A stretch of 64,000 bases of DNA from Kitasatospora sp. NBC_00458 (GCF_036013975.1 NZ_CP107904.1:6225001-6289000); one strand, 5' to 3'; counted from the stretch's first letter, positions 25,025 to 34,155 are shown. Translations and numbers: made by a program. The notes: generated by a model not told the origin, from the sequence alone.

Positions 25025-25261
25025 TCAGGCGTTGACGCAGGTGTTGCCGAAGGCCGGGTTCAGGGCGCCGATCAGGTTGATCGAGTTGCCGCAGATGTTG
25101 ATCGGGATGTGGACCGGGATCTGGATCTGGTTGCCGGAGAGGACACCGGGGGATCCGACCGCCACGCCCTCCGCGACCGAGTCGGCGGCGGCGGTGCCAC
25201 CGCCGGCGAGGACCGCGGCGGCGGCGAGGGCGCAGGCGGCGAGGGTGGTGCGAGTACGCAT
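25025..25261 (-). CDS. short chaplin
   Basis: Encodes 78 residues: signal peptide (RTTLAACALAAAAVLAGGGTAAA) and one mature chaplin domain, DSVAEGVAVGSPGVLSGNQIQIPVHIPINICGNSINLIGALNPAFGNTCVNA, here described by its key parts: SPGVLSGN, IPVHIPINICGNS and the second Cys near the end, the pair that forms a disulfide. Chaplins assemble into amyloid fibres that coat aerial hyphae and spores. AAGGAGA precedes ATG 25261. It has no sorting signal, so it is of the short secreted class. Adjacent repeats upstream may contain its promoter. Confidence 0.95.
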   Translation of the reverse strand: MRTRTTLAACALAAAAVLAGGGTAAADSVAEGVAVGSPGVLSGNQIQIPVHIPINICGNSINLIGALNPAFGNTCVNA

Positions 25262-25887
25262 GTCTCTCCTTGACGGGTGAGTTGGCAGATCAGAGCACCA
25301 ATCACACCGGTGGAGGGCGGCAACCCGCCCGCATTGGTCGGATCGGGGGCGTGTCCGCACCGCCCGGCCGGCTCCCCGCACTTCCCCCCCAACCCGGGTG
25401 CCGAGCGGTGCGCATCCCCAGGCGATTCCCGCCGACGCCGAGGCCGGTGCCGGGGCCGACGAGTTCCTCGTGACGCACCAGGAGCCACCCCCGCAATTGC
25501 GGGGTCGACGCTTCGTGCCCTGCGGTGTTGTCGGCAGGGTCTTGGCCTGACATTCGGCCCGTCGAAGGCTTCTGCTTTGCAAAGGCCTCGTGTGAGCCCT
25601 GGTGAACGACTCCGGTTGCCGACGAACAGAGTCGGATCGTGCGCAGCCCGGCCGCCCGGCCGCCCGGCAGCCCGGCAGCCCGGCGTGAGTCTGGCCCGCT
25701 GTTCCCCTGTCGGCCGGAGGCGTGGGACTGCCGAGGCGTGAGGGCTGAGCGACCCGGATGATCCGGCACGACTGCCGGTGGAGCCGACATGCCGCCTGCA
25801 CCCGCCACTCCGCCCTCGACCGCTGCCCGTGATCGTTGATCGCTGATCGACTTCTGCTCCGGTCCGTCGAATCCGAGGAAGAAATAT

Positions 25888-26349
25888 GTAGACCGATCGA
25901 GATATTTGTAGCCAGCGCCGCACCGGCCCGGATTCAAAAGTCGGCCGGTTCGACTTTCTGTGCAGGGGTGCCTTGTTGACGGGCTCACGAGGGTGGGTGC
26001 CTGTGTGGGGTGGGGGCTGATGGGGGTTGTGGAGGTGGAGTAGGAAGTCGGCCGGTTCGACTTTCTGTGCAGGGGTGCCTTCTTGTGGGGGCCCCGATGG
26101 TGGGTGCTCGTGTACAGGTGTGGGCCGATGGGGGTTGTGGGGGTGGAGTAGGAAGTCGGCCGGTCCGACTTTCTGTGTACGGGCGTATCGCTGCCGGATT
26201 CGCGGGGCTGGGTGCCCTGCGGGTGGAGCAGAAAGTCGGCGGGTCCGACTTTCTGCTCCACTGGGGGTGGGCGGGGTGGAGCGGGCGAGCAGAAATCTGT
26301 AGACCGGTCGGTATATTCAGCGAGATTCGGTAGACCGGTCGACATATTT
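25888..26349. repeat. repeat array: four palindromes in ~107-bp units, flanked by GTAGACCG repeats
   Basis: Four copies of the palindrome with core GAAAGTCGGCC-CCGACTTTC lie at 25937-25960, 26043-26067, 26151-26174 and 26225-26259; the first three are 106 and 108 bases apart and the bases between them are also alike (GGGGGTTGTGG-GGTGGAGTAGG), so it is a tandem repeat. The last copy has perfect 15-bp arms. At the edges are three copies of GTAGACCGRTCG plus an ATATTT-like tail (25888, 26299, 26330), notably AT-rich for this DNA. The array lies in the 1138-base gap 25262-26399; no gene is supportable there. Confidence 0.8.
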
Positions 26350-26399
26350 TTGTGAAGGCGCGCAGGCGATGGGCGGTGAGAACAGAGGGGCTGCGGGGC

Positions 26400-28895
26400 T
26401 CAGGGGAGGTCCTGTTCGGCCCAGATGGTCTTGCCCTGGCGGGTGTAGCGGCTGCCCCAGCGGGTGGTGAGCTGGGCGACCAGGTAGAGGCCGCGGCCGC
26501 CCTCGTCGGTGAGGCGGGCGCGGCGCATCCGGGGCTGGGTGGCGCTCGGGTCGGAGACTTCGCAGGTGAGGCGTTCGGCGCGGATCAGTCGGACGCCGAC
26601 CGGGCCGCCGGCGTAGCGGATCGCGTTGGTGACCAGTTCGCTCAGCACCAGTTCGGTGGTGAACACCAGCTCCTCCAGCCCCCAGGCACGGAGCTGTTCG
26701 GTGGCGGACTCCCGGACCCGGGCGACGCCGGCCGGGTCGGCCTCCAGGGTCCAGCCGGCGGTGGCCTCGGGCGGTACCGCACGGGTGCGGGCGAGCAGCA
26801 GGGTGACGTCGTCGGTGAGCCGGTGGGCCGGCAGTCCGGCGACGACCTCGCGTCCGAGGTCGCGCAGCGCCGCGGTGCCGGGGGCGCCACCGGCGGCGGT
26901 CGCCGGGCCCGTGGCGGCGGCGGTCAGGCGGCGGCCCAGTTCGGCCATGCCCTGGTCGAGGTCGTCGCCGTACCCCTGGATCAGGCCGTCGGTGTAGAGC
27001 GCGAGCAGGCTGCCCGGTGCCAGTTCGACCTCGGTCATCTCGAACGGCAGTCCGGTCACGCCGAGCGGCGGTCCCGGCCGGACGGGCACGTAGGTGACGG
27101 TGCCGTCCGGGGCGACGACGGCCGGCGGCGGGTGTCCGGCGGAGGACATGGCGCAGCGCCGCGACACCGGGTCGTACACCGCGTACACGCAGGTGGCGCC
27201 GAAGGGGACGGCCTGCTGGTGGTCGTCCGGGTCCCCCTCCTCGTCCGGCAGTTCGGCCTCGACCATCAGCTGGGCGACCAGGTCGTCCAGGTGGACCAGC
27301 AGTTCGTCCGGTTCGAGGTCCAGGTCGGCGAGTGTCCGGACGGCGGTGCGGAGCCGTCCCATGGTGGCGCTGGCGGCGAGGCCGTGGCCGACGACGTCCC
27401 CGGCGACCAGGGCGACGCGGGCGGAGGAGAGCGGGATCACGTCGAACCAGTCGCCGCCGATGCCGCTGGCGGTGTCGGTCGGCAGGTAGACGCTCGCGGT
27501 GGAGACGGCGGCGGTCTCGGCCTGGGAGGGCGGCAGCAGGCTGCGCTGGAGGCCGACGGCGGCGCGGTGCTCGCGGGTGTAGCGGCGGGCGTTGTCGAGG
27601 GCGAGGGCGGCGCGGTCGGCGATCTCGCGGAGCAGTTCCCGGTCGGCCGGGAGGTAGCGCGGCCGGTGCGCGGCGCGGCGGACGGTCACCCGGCCGAGCA
27701 GGCTGCCGCCGGCGCGCATCGGCGCGGTCATCTCCGGGGGCCCGGCGTCCTCGGGCCCGGCGGGCTCCGCGGGCTCCGCGGGCTCCACGGACCCGGCGGG
27801 CCCCGAGGCGTCAGGCCCCGGCGGGTCGTCGGGGTCGGCCTGGACGGTGACGCCGGTGGGCGGGGGCACCGGTCCGTTCGGTCCCGGTGCGACGGCCACG
27901 GCGGTGCGGCGCAGCGGTAGGCGGCCGTCCCGGCCGGGGGCCGGTTCCTCGCCGGCGAACACGGCCTCGGCGACGTCGACGACGACCAGGTCGGCGAGGC
28001 CTGGGGTGAGGACGGCGGCCAGCTGCTCGGCGGTGTCGGTCACCGACAGCGATCCGCCGACGGCGGCGGTGGCCCGGTGGAGCAGTGCGAGCCGTTCGCC
28101 GGACCGGTGCAGTTCGGTGACGTCGGTGAACAGTGCGGTGACGCCGATGACCTGGCCGTCCGCGGCCTGGAGGCGGAACGCGGAGATCGCCATCACGGCG
28201 CCGCCGGCCGGGTCCTCGATGGTGCGGACCAGTTCCTCCGCGCCGACCAGCGGCCGGCCGGTGCGCAGGACCTCGTGCAGTCCGCGTTCGACGGCCTCGG
28301 CGTCCTGGGGCTGGAGGAAGTCGCCGAGGCGGCGGCCGCGGAGGTCCGGGGGGAGGCCGCTGTACGGGAGCAGGTGGGTGTTGGTGCGGATCAGCCGCAG
28401 GCGGTCGTCGAAGACGGCGAGGCCGACGCGGTCCTGGAGGAAGAGTTCGCGGGTGAACGCCTGGTCCTGGCGCGAGCGGGCGACCTGCGAGGCGGGGGCG
28501 GCGAGCACGAAGTACCGGGCGGGGGCGCCGGGCCCGGTGGGGCCTTCGGGGGGACCGGTCGGGGGGCCGGTCGGCGGGTCCGCGGACGGGACGCCGAGCG
28601 GCAGCACCTGGTAGGCGATCGCCAGCGCCTCGCCGCGTCCGGAGCGGAGCTCCGCCTCGCCGGACCAGCCGTCGGCCCGCTGCTGGTCGGTGAGGGTGGC
28701 GAGTGAGGGCCATCCCGCCGGGTCGGCGAGGAGGTCCCGGGCGGGTCGGCCGCGGACCTGGGCGGCACCGAGGGCGAGCAGCCGTTCGGCCTCCAGGGTC
28801 CAGCCGACGATCAGGCCGTTCGCGTCGAGCAGTGCTCCGGCCGCGTTGCCGAGGAAGGGCGATCGGCCACGGTGCAGGGCGTCCGCCGCGCTCAT
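26400..28895 (-). CDS. PAS-PAS-GAF-SpoIIE phosphatase-HATPase protein (RsbU/anti-sigma type)
   Basis: Encodes 831 residues, cytoplasmic. PAS-like regions at about 20-65 and 150-260 (LLPYSGLPPDLRGRRLGDFL), a GAF-like region at 265-440 interrupted by a Pro/Ala/Glu linker, a SpoIIE/PP2C phosphatase at about 465-703 (GGDWFDV, GDVVGHGLAASATMGRLR, SAGHPPP, ALYTDGL, DDVTLLLAR), and a HATPase kinase domain at 710-825 (ELVLSELVTNAIRYAGG, GRGLYLVAQL). Such fusions both dephosphorylate anti-anti-sigma factors and act as anti-sigma kinases in streptomycetes. It diverges from the AurF-like gene by 356 bases. The signal it senses is unknown. Confidence 0.93.
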   Translation of the reverse strand: MSAADALHRGRSPFLGNAAGALLDANGLIVGWTLEAERLLALGAAQVRGRPARDLLADPAGWPSLATLTDQQRADGWSGEAELRSGRGEALAIAYQVLPLGVPSADPPTGPPTGPPEGPTGPGAPARYFVLAAPASQVARSRQDQAFTRELFLQDRVGLAVFDDRLRLIRTNTHLLPYSGLPPDLRGRRLGDFLQPQDAEAVERGLHEVLRTGRPLVGAEELVRTIEDPAGGAVMAISAFRLQAADGQVIGVTALFTDVTELHRSGERLALLHRATAAVGGSLSVTDTAEQLAAVLTPGLADLVVVDVAEAVFAGEEPAPGRDGRLPLRRTAVAVAPGPNGPVPPPTGVTVQADPDDPPGPDASGPAGSVEPAEPAEPAGPEDAGPPEMTAPMRAGGSLLGRVTVRRAAHRPRYLPADRELLREIADRAALALDNARRYTREHRAAVGLQRSLLPPSQAETAAVSTASVYLPTDTASGIGGDWFDVIPLSSARVALVAGDVVGHGLAASATMGRLRTAVRTLADLDLEPDELLVHLDDLVAQLMVEAELPDEEGDPDDHQQAVPFGATCVYAVYDPVSRRCAMSSAGHPPPAVVAPDGTVTYVPVRPGPPLGVTGLPFEMTEVELAPGSLLALYTDGLIQGYGDDLDQGMAELGRRLTAAATGPATAAGGAPGTAALRDLGREVVAGLPAHRLTDDVTLLLARTRAVPPEATAGWTLEADPAGVARVRESATEQLRAWGLEELVFTTELVLSELVTNAIRYAGGPVGVRLIRAERLTCEVSDPSATQPRMRRARLTDEGGRGLYLVAQLTTRWGSRYTRQGKTIWAEQDLP

Positions 28896-29158
28896 CCGGT
28901 CCGCTCCTCTCCTCCGCCGGCACCTCTCCGGGCGCGGCCTGGGACCTCTCCATCATCCCCCGGCGGGCCGGGGCCGCCAGTTCCGCGGGCGGGGTGGCAG
29001 GGCCGGCCGGGGGACCGGTGGCGGGCGGGCGCGGGGTGCGGACCGCGTCCGCGGGAGCCGGAACGGTCTCCGGAGCGGCGGCGAGCGGGCCCGGCGGCGG
29101 TCGGGCGGGCTGCGGGCGTCCGGGTCCTGGCGCGCGGGGGGTTCTCGGGCGCGGGCTC

Positions 29159-29180
29159 TTATTGTACTCTCCGTCAATAA
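29159..29180 (+). promoter_or_regulatory. AT-rich inverted repeat upstream of AurF-like gene
   Basis: TTATTG (29159-29164) and CAATAA (29175-29180) are inverted around 10 bases, a size and composition typical of TetR-type operators; it lies 72 bases before the AurF-like start in the divergent gap 28896-29251. It stands out against G/C-only flanks, and CAATAA may double as a -10. Nothing else is seen in this gap. Confidence 0.5.
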
Positions 29181-29251
29181 GCGGGGCGGGGCGGATCCCG
29201 CGCTGGCCACGCACCCGGAGCACGCACCCGGAGCTCGCACTGGAGGCAGCC

Positions 29252-30289
29252 ATGGCTCACCCGGCGGCACGCGCCCGCACCACCGGCACCCACGCCACCG
29301 ACACCGGCACCGACACCGACACCGGCACCGACACCGACACCGACACCGGCACCGGCACCCACGCAGGCACCACCGGCAGCCACGCGCGCGCCGACGCGCG
29401 CCGCACCCACACCGCCGCCGACGACGACGTGGCCAGGCGGCTCCTCGACTCCGCCGCCACGCTCTCCTACGACCCGGCGGTCGAGATCGACTGGGAGGCG
29501 CCGCTCCCGCCGGAGCACTACGGCCTCAACCCCGAGTGGAGCACCCTCTACGGCACCGCGCTCTGGGCGGAGATGACCGAGGAGCAGCGGGTCACCCTCA
29601 CCCGGCACGAAGTCTGCTCGATCATGACGACCGGCATCTGGTTCGAGATGATCCTCCAGCAGATGGTGCTGCGCGACCAGTACCTCAAGGACCCCGCGAG
29701 CGCCGAGTTCCAGTTCGCGCTCACCGAGATCGCGGACGAGTGCCGGCACTCGATCATGTTCGCCCGCGCCTGCGAGAAGATGGGCGTCCCCCAGTACAAG
29801 CCGAACCGGCTCATCGCCCAGGCCGGCCGCGCCTACAAGGCCCTCGCGCGCGGCGAACTCGCCTACGGCGGCATCCTGGTGGCGGAGGAGGTGCTGGACG
29901 TCATGCAGCGCGACTGGATGCGCGGCGAGAACGTCCTGGAGATCGTCCGCGGGACGTCCCGGATCCACGTGGTCGAGGAGTCCCGGCACATGAAGTTCGC
30001 CCGCCAGGAGATCCGCGAACGCCTGCGCGGTGCGGGGGCGGCCCGGCGCAGGGCCTCCGCCACCGGGATCGCGGCCGGTGCGTTCGTCATCGTCAGCAGC
30101 ATGGTCCACCCGGGCGTGTACGCGGCCGCCGGGCTGGACGTCGGCCGGGCGCTCGCCGAGGCCCGGGCCAGTGAGCACCGGCGGGCGATGATGCGCACCA
30201 GCAGCCGCCACCTGATGGCGTTCCTGGCCGAGACCGGTCTGCTCACCCGGGCCTCGGCGGCGGTCTACCGCCGGATCGACATGCTCTGA
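29252..30289 (+). CDS. AurF-like diiron N-oxygenase / membrane-associated oxygenase
   Basis: Encodes 345 residues from ATG 29252 (GGAGG upstream). Residues 1-55 are a Thr/Asp/Gly repeat (TGTDTDTGTDTD) from a 6-bp DNA repeat and are probably disordered. The remainder is the p-aminobenzoate N-oxygenase (AurF) family: the ligand-bearing helices RHEVCSIMTTGIWFEMILQQMVLRD, EIADECRHSIMFARACEKMG, GGILVAEEVLDVMQRDW and HVVEESRHMKFARQEI supply the Glu and His that hold two irons. A hydrophobic stretch near residue 265 (TGIAAGAFVIVSSMVHPGVYAAAG) may touch the membrane. The downstream ferredoxin-reductase fusion is a natural electron donor. Substrate unknown. Confidence 0.88.
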   Translation: MAHPAARARTTGTHATDTGTDTDTGTDTDTDTGTGTHAGTTGSHARADARRTHTAADDDVARRLLDSAATLSYDPAVEIDWEAPLPPEHYGLNPEWSTLYGTALWAEMTEEQRVTLTRHEVCSIMTTGIWFEMILQQMVLRDQYLKDPASAEFQFALTEIADECRHSIMFARACEKMGVPQYKPNRLIAQAGRAYKALARGELAYGGILVAEEVLDVMQRDWMRGENVLEIVRGTSRIHVVEESRHMKFARQEIRERLRGAGAARRRASATGIAAGAFVIVSSMVHPGVYAAAGLDVGRALAEARASEHRRAMMRTSSRHLMAFLAETGLLTRASAAVYRRIDML

Positions 30290-30441
30290 GCCCGTGTCGG
30301 CCCGGCGACCGGCCCGGCGACCGGCCCGCGGGAGCCCCGCCGCCGGGCCCGCCCGCACCGCACCGCGCCACGCCGCAAGCCGCCGCACCGCACCACGCCG
30401 GAACCCACTGGAACCCACGCAGCGAGGACCCCACCCCCGCC

Positions 30442-32148
30442 ATGGCCTACGCGATCACCCGTACCTGCTGCAACGACGCCTCGTGCGTGTCCGTCTGCCC
30501 GGTCAACTGCATCCACCCCACCCCGGACGAGCCCGGGTTCGGCCGCACCGACATGCTCTACATCGACCCGGCCGCCTGCATCGACTGCGGCGCCTGCGCC
30601 GACGCCTGCCCGGTGGACGCCGTCTTCCCCGTCGACCGCCTGACGGGCCCCGACAGCGTCTTCGGCGACCTCAACCGCGACTACTTCCGCGACCACCCCG
30701 CCGACCACTCCTGGGGCGCGCCCGAGTTCCCCCGCAGCCTGCCCGCCGGCCTCGACCTCGGGACCGGGGCGGGGCCGCTGCGGGTCGCCATCGTCGGCAC
30801 CGGCCCCTCCGCCGGCTACACCGCGCAGGCGCTGCTGCGCTCCACCGGCGCCGAACTCACCATGATCGACCGGCTTCCGGTGGCCGGCGGGCTGCTGCGG
30901 CACGGCGTCGCCCCGGACCACCAGTCGACCAAGCGGATCGCCGAGAGCTTCGCGTCCGTCTTCCACGACCCGCGCCTGCGGGTGCACCTCAACGTCGAAG
31001 TGGGCACCGACCTCACCCACGCCGAACTCGCCGCCCACCACCACGCGGTGGTGTACGCGGTCGGCGCCGCCGCCGACCGCCGGCTCGGCCTGCCCGGCGA
31101 GGACCTCCCCGGAAGCCTGCCCGCCACCACCTTCGTCCGCTGGTACAACGCCGAGCCGACGGTCCCGGCCGGCGCGGTCGACCTGGGGGCCGCGGGTGCG
31201 GACGGTCCCGGCGCGGAGCGGGCGGTCGTCATCGGCAACGGCAACGTGGCCGTCGACATCGCCCGGATCCTGCTCTCCGACCCCGACCGGCTCGCCGCCA
31301 CGGACATCGCCGACCACGCGCTCGCCGCGCTCCGCGGGAGCCGGGTCCGCGAGGTCGTCCTGGTCGCGCGGCGCGGGCCCGGGCACGCCGCGTGGACCCG
31401 GCCGGAGCTGCTCGCCCTGACCCGGCTGCCGGGCGTGGACGTGGTGGTGGACGACCACCCGGAGGTGCGCGCGGCCCTCGCCGCCGCCCCCGAGGGCTCC
31501 CATGCGGCGCTGCTCGCCGGGCTGCCGCTGGTCGCCTTCGACGGCGGCCGTGAACCGCTCCCCGGTCGCCGGGTCGTGCTGCGCTTCCACGCCACGCCCA
31601 CCGAGTTCATCGCCACCCCCGCCGACGCCCCCGCGCCCGCCGAGGCCAACGCCGTGGCCGCCACCGCCGACCGGGTACGAGGCGTGCGGCTGGCCGGTGA
31701 CGGGACCCCGCTCCACGCGGGCCTGGTGATCCGCTCCATCGGCCACCGCGGCGTCCCCGTCCCCGGCCTCCCCTTCGACGAGGCCGTGGGTGGCGTCCCG
31801 CACCGGGCCGGCCGCGTCCTCGATCCGGCCACCGGCCGTCCGCTGCCCGGCACTTACCTCGTGGGCTGGGCCAAGCGCGGTCCCTCCGGCGGCATCGGCG
31901 CCAACCGGGGCTGCGCGCGGGAGACCGTCGACGCCCTCCTCGACGACGCCGCCGCCCGCGCCCTGCCCGTGCCCACGGGCAGCCGCAAGGAGTTCGACCG
32001 GCTGGTCCGCACCCGTCGGCCCGACGCCCTCGGGCTGCGCCACCTCCGGGCGATCGACCGGGCCGAGCGGGCTCAGGGCGAGGCCGCCGGCCGCCCCCGC
32101 GTCAAGTTCTCCACCGTGCCCGCGCTCCTCGCCGCCGCCCGCCGCTGA
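30442..32148 (+). CDS. ferredoxin-ferredoxin/NADP reductase fusion (FprB-like)
   Basis: Encodes 568 residues. Residues 1-62 form a bacterial ferredoxin with two cysteine sets (TRTCCNDASCVSVCPVNC and ACIDCGACADACP). From about residue 112 follows an adrenodoxin-reductase-type flavoprotein: FAD motif VAIVGTGPSAGYTAQALL, NADP motif VVIGNGNVAVDIARIL and the C-terminal YLVGWAKRGPSGGIGANRGCA. This is the FprB architecture found in mycobacteria and streptomycetes. It passes electrons from NADPH through FAD to Fe-S clusters and probably to the AurF-like oxygenase encoded 152 bases upstream on the same strand. Its own ribosome site is weak (GCGAGGA). Confidence 0.93.
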   Translation: MAYAITRTCCNDASCVSVCPVNCIHPTPDEPGFGRTDMLYIDPAACIDCGACADACPVDAVFPVDRLTGPDSVFGDLNRDYFRDHPADHSWGAPEFPRSLPAGLDLGTGAGPLRVAIVGTGPSAGYTAQALLRSTGAELTMIDRLPVAGGLLRHGVAPDHQSTKRIAESFASVFHDPRLRVHLNVEVGTDLTHAELAAHHHAVVYAVGAAADRRLGLPGEDLPGSLPATTFVRWYNAEPTVPAGAVDLGAAGADGPGAERAVVIGNGNVAVDIARILLSDPDRLAATDIADHALAALRGSRVREVVLVARRGPGHAAWTRPELLALTRLPGVDVVVDDHPEVRAALAAAPEGSHAALLAGLPLVAFDGGREPLPGRRVVLRFHATPTEFIATPADAPAPAEANAVAATADRVRGVRLAGDGTPLHAGLVIRSIGHRGVPVPGLPFDEAVGGVPHRAGRVLDPATGRPLPGTYLVGWAKRGPSGGIGANRGCARETVDALLDDAAARALPVPTGSRKEFDRLVRTRRPDALGLRHLRAIDRAERAQGEAAGRPRVKFSTVPALLAAARR

Positions 32149-32191
32149 GATCCGGGGGCGGGGGCGGGGGCGGGGGCGCGGCGGGCGGCGG

Positions 32192-32596
32192 TCAGAGCGC
32201 TTCGGCGCCGATGGCGCGCAGGACGTCGCCGAGCCAGACGAAGCCGTAACCGACGGCGGGCGTCTCGCCCTTGGCCATCTTCTCCAGGTGCGCCCAGGCC
32301 TCCGTCACCTGGCCGATGGTGAGCTCCGGCGGGTCGGCGTGGACGTCGGCGGCCTTGGCGGGAGGGACGGACCAGTAGTAGTCGTCCCGGACGGTGATCC
32401 CGTCGTCCGGCAGGCGTTCCGCGAGGTGGCGGACGAGGACGTCGAGCGCCCGGTGCAGGTCGGCCGCGGGGATGCGGAGCGCGGCCGTGGGCGGCGCGGG
32501 GGCGGACGGCGCAGGGGTGGGCGGCGCAGGGGTGGGCGGCGCGGGCGGCCGGGCGGACCCGCCGCGGGGGTCCGGGGTTCCGGTGCCGGTCGTCAC
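32192..32596 (-). CDS. conserved hypothetical, coupled to SDR gene
   Basis: Encodes 134 residues from GTG 32596, which overlaps the SDR stop by 4 bases (GTGA). Residues 1-47 are Pro/Ala-rich (PPAPPTPAPPTPAPSAPAPP) and probably a flexible linker; the folded part reads LHRALDVLVRHLAERLPDDGITVRDDYYWSVPPAKAADVHADP and ends in a helical GQVTEAWAHLEKMAKGE segment. I do not recognise a named family. Coupling suggests joint expression with the dehydrogenase. Its stop is convergent with the FprB-like gene, separated by a GGGGGC repeat (32153-32178). Confidence 0.7.
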   Translation of the reverse strand: MTTGTGTPDPRGGSARPPAPPTPAPPTPAPSAPAPPTAALRIPAADLHRALDVLVRHLAERLPDDGITVRDDYYWSVPPAKAADVHADPPELTIGQVTEAWAHLEKMAKGETPAVGYGFVWLGDVLRAIGAEAL

Positions 32597-33345
32597 CGGC
32601 CCAGCACCGCCCCGCCGTTGATGCCGATGACCTGGCCGGTGACGTAGCCGGCGGCGGGGGAGGCGAGATAGCCGACGGCGGCGGCGACGTCCTCGGGCGT
32701 GCCGGCGCGGCCGACCAGCGTGGCGGCGACCTTGTCGGCGTGGAAGTCCGGCGTCCAGTCGGCGCCGAAGATCTCGGTGTCGGCGACGTAGCCGGGGGCG
32801 AGGACGTTGACGGTGATGCCGTCCGGGCCGAGCTGGCGGGCCAGGCCGAACGCCCAGCCGTGCAGGGCGGCCTTGGCGGCCGCGTACGAGCCGGCCGAGT
32901 GCGGGCCTGCTCCGCCGCGCTGGGCGGCGGCCGAACTGATCAGGACCACCCGGCCGCCGGGGCGGCGGAGCCGGTCGGCCAGCGCGGTGGTGAGCAGGAC
33001 GGCGGTCAGCAGATTGGTGTCGAGGTCCCGCCGCCACGCCTCGGCGAGTGCCTCCAACGTCCCGTCGGAGGGCGGGGTGATCACCGCACCGGCGTTGTTG
33101 ACCAGGACGTCCACCGGGCCGAGGGCCGCGATCTCCCCTGCGGCCTCGGTGACCCGTGCGGCGTCCGTCAGGTCGACGGCGAGCGGCACCACCTGCGGCC
33201 CCAGCTCGGCGGCCGTCCGCTCCAGTACCTCTGTCCGGCGGCCCAGGATCACCACCCGGTTTCCCCGGGCGGTCAGTTCGGCCGCGATGGCCCGGCCGAT
33301 CCCCGTTCCCCCGCCCGAGACGACCGCGATCCGCTGCTGCTCCAC
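32593..33345 (-). CDS. short-chain dehydrogenase/reductase
   Basis: Encodes 250 residues from GTG 33345 (GGGGGAA upstream). Classical SDR features are intact: cofactor loop VSGGGTGIGRA, NNAGA, catalytic Ser in LISSAAAQ, SYAAAKAAL (Tyr and Lys), and the C-terminal GYVTGQVIGINGG. The Arg residues after the second strand (ILGRRTEVLE) favour NADP(H). Likely a keto-reductase or alcohol dehydrogenase of the FabG-like group. First gene of a two-gene leftward unit with the hypothetical at 32192. Confidence 0.93.
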   Translation of the reverse strand: MEQQRIAVVSGGGTGIGRAIAAELTARGNRVVILGRRTEVLERTAAELGPQVVPLAVDLTDAARVTEAAGEIAALGPVDVLVNNAGAVITPPSDGTLEALAEAWRRDLDTNLLTAVLLTTALADRLRRPGGRVVLISSAAAQRGGAGPHSAGSYAAAKAALHGWAFGLARQLGPDGITVNVLAPGYVADTEIFGADWTPDFHADKVAATLVGRAGTPEDVAAAVGYLASPAAGYVTGQVIGINGGAVLGR

Positions 33346-33440
33346 CGTTCCCCCAAGCCCTGGTCGGTCATTGCTTCGGGAGCGATCCTACTTGCTGGTA
33401 ACTCCATGGCCGGCTCCGGCGGGTGGCCCGCTCGGACCCG

Positions 33441-33872
33441 TCAGCTGAAGAGGGCGGCGAGGTCGAGGGGGGAGACCAGGAAGACGCCGGTGGCGTCGTC
33501 GTGGGAGTGCAGGAGGGCCGTGCGGCCGGCCGGGAGTGCGGGGTCGCCGGGCATGGTGCGGACCGGGAGGAGGGCGGGGGAGCCGTCGTCGGTGGCGGTC
33601 TCGGCCCAACCGGAGGCGGCGTCGGCGCCGCCGGCGAGGATCACGCAGGCACGGCCGACGAGGGGGAACGAGTCGCCCTCCCAGTCGCAGGACTCGTCGC
33701 AGCACTCGGCGCCGGGGTCGGCGTCGTCGTGGTCGGGCGCGGTGCGGTGGCCGGCGTCGCGACCCCCGTGCGCGGCGCCGGCCCCGAGCCCGCCGAGCAG
33801 GGCGAGCACCCATGCCTCGACAGCCGTCACGGGAATCGGAGGGATCGGTGCGGTCTCGAAGAATCCCTGCAT
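33441..33872 (-). CDS. NfeD/YqiJ-like membrane OB-fold protein (tentative)
   Basis: Encodes 143 residues from ATG 33872 (GGGGGGACGGGG upstream). A hydrophobic segment at about 17-36 (AVEAWVLALLGGLGAGAAHGG) is followed by an acidic stretch with CC...C (AECCDESCDWE) and then FPLVGRACVILAGG, LLPVRTMPG, GRTALLHSHDDATGVFLVSPL, which fits the OB-fold tail of NfeD/YuaF-type partners of flotillins. No flotillin gene is adjacent. Gly/Asp-rich and acidic. The family call rests on pattern only. Confidence 0.55.
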   Translation of the reverse strand: MQGFFETAPIPPIPVTAVEAWVLALLGGLGAGAAHGGRDAGHRTAPDHDDADPGAECCDESCDWEGDSFPLVGRACVILAGGADAASGWAETATDDGSPALLPVRTMPGDPALPAGRTALLHSHDDATGVFLVSPLDLAALFS

Positions 33873-34037
33873 TCGCCCCGTCCCCCCGGCTCACCCCGTA
33901 GCGCCGGTTCCCCCCGGGCGCTGTGAGGATCCTTGCAGGCGGAGGGCCGTTCGCACATTGCCAGGATCCGGCAATCTTGACGGCGTTTTGACACCCGGAA
34001 CGGATCACCGGATCCGGACTTCCCGGACCGATCGGGG

Positions 34038-34112
34038 GGAAGCGGGCACGGACCGAAGCAGGAAGCGGGCAAGGGCGGGAGCAGGAAGCAGGAAGCGGGC
34101 ACGGACCGAAGC
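34038..34112. repeat. 22-bp direct repeat with GCAGGAA spacer repeats
   Basis: A 22-bp string beginning GGAAGCGGGCACGGACC occurs at 34038-34059 and again, identical, at 34091-34112; between them GCAGGAAGC-type repeats fill the space. It lies between the NfeD-like gene and the PucR gene, 44 bases beyond the latter's stop. The gap 33873-34155 otherwise shows only an AT-richer patch (TCTTGACGGCGTTTTGACA near 33973-33991) that may be a promoter for the leftward gene at 33872. Confidence 0.6.
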
Positions 34113-34155
34113 GGGAAGCCGCCCGGGGGCGGCCCGGCCGCCGCTCCCGGGGCGG

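Noticed and set aside
25937..26259. CRISPR-like array
   Set aside because: Only four palindromes, spacers about 80 bases and themselves repeated, no cas genes.
25302..26345. Minus-strand open frame of 347 codons across the repeat array
   Set aside because: Peptide repeats merely mirror the DNA repeats (RKSNRPTSYSTSTTPI); no ribosome site or family, and the array is better explained as DNA repeat.
32153..32178. GGGGGC repeats as regulatory element
   Set aside because: Lies between converging gene ends; simple-sequence spacer.
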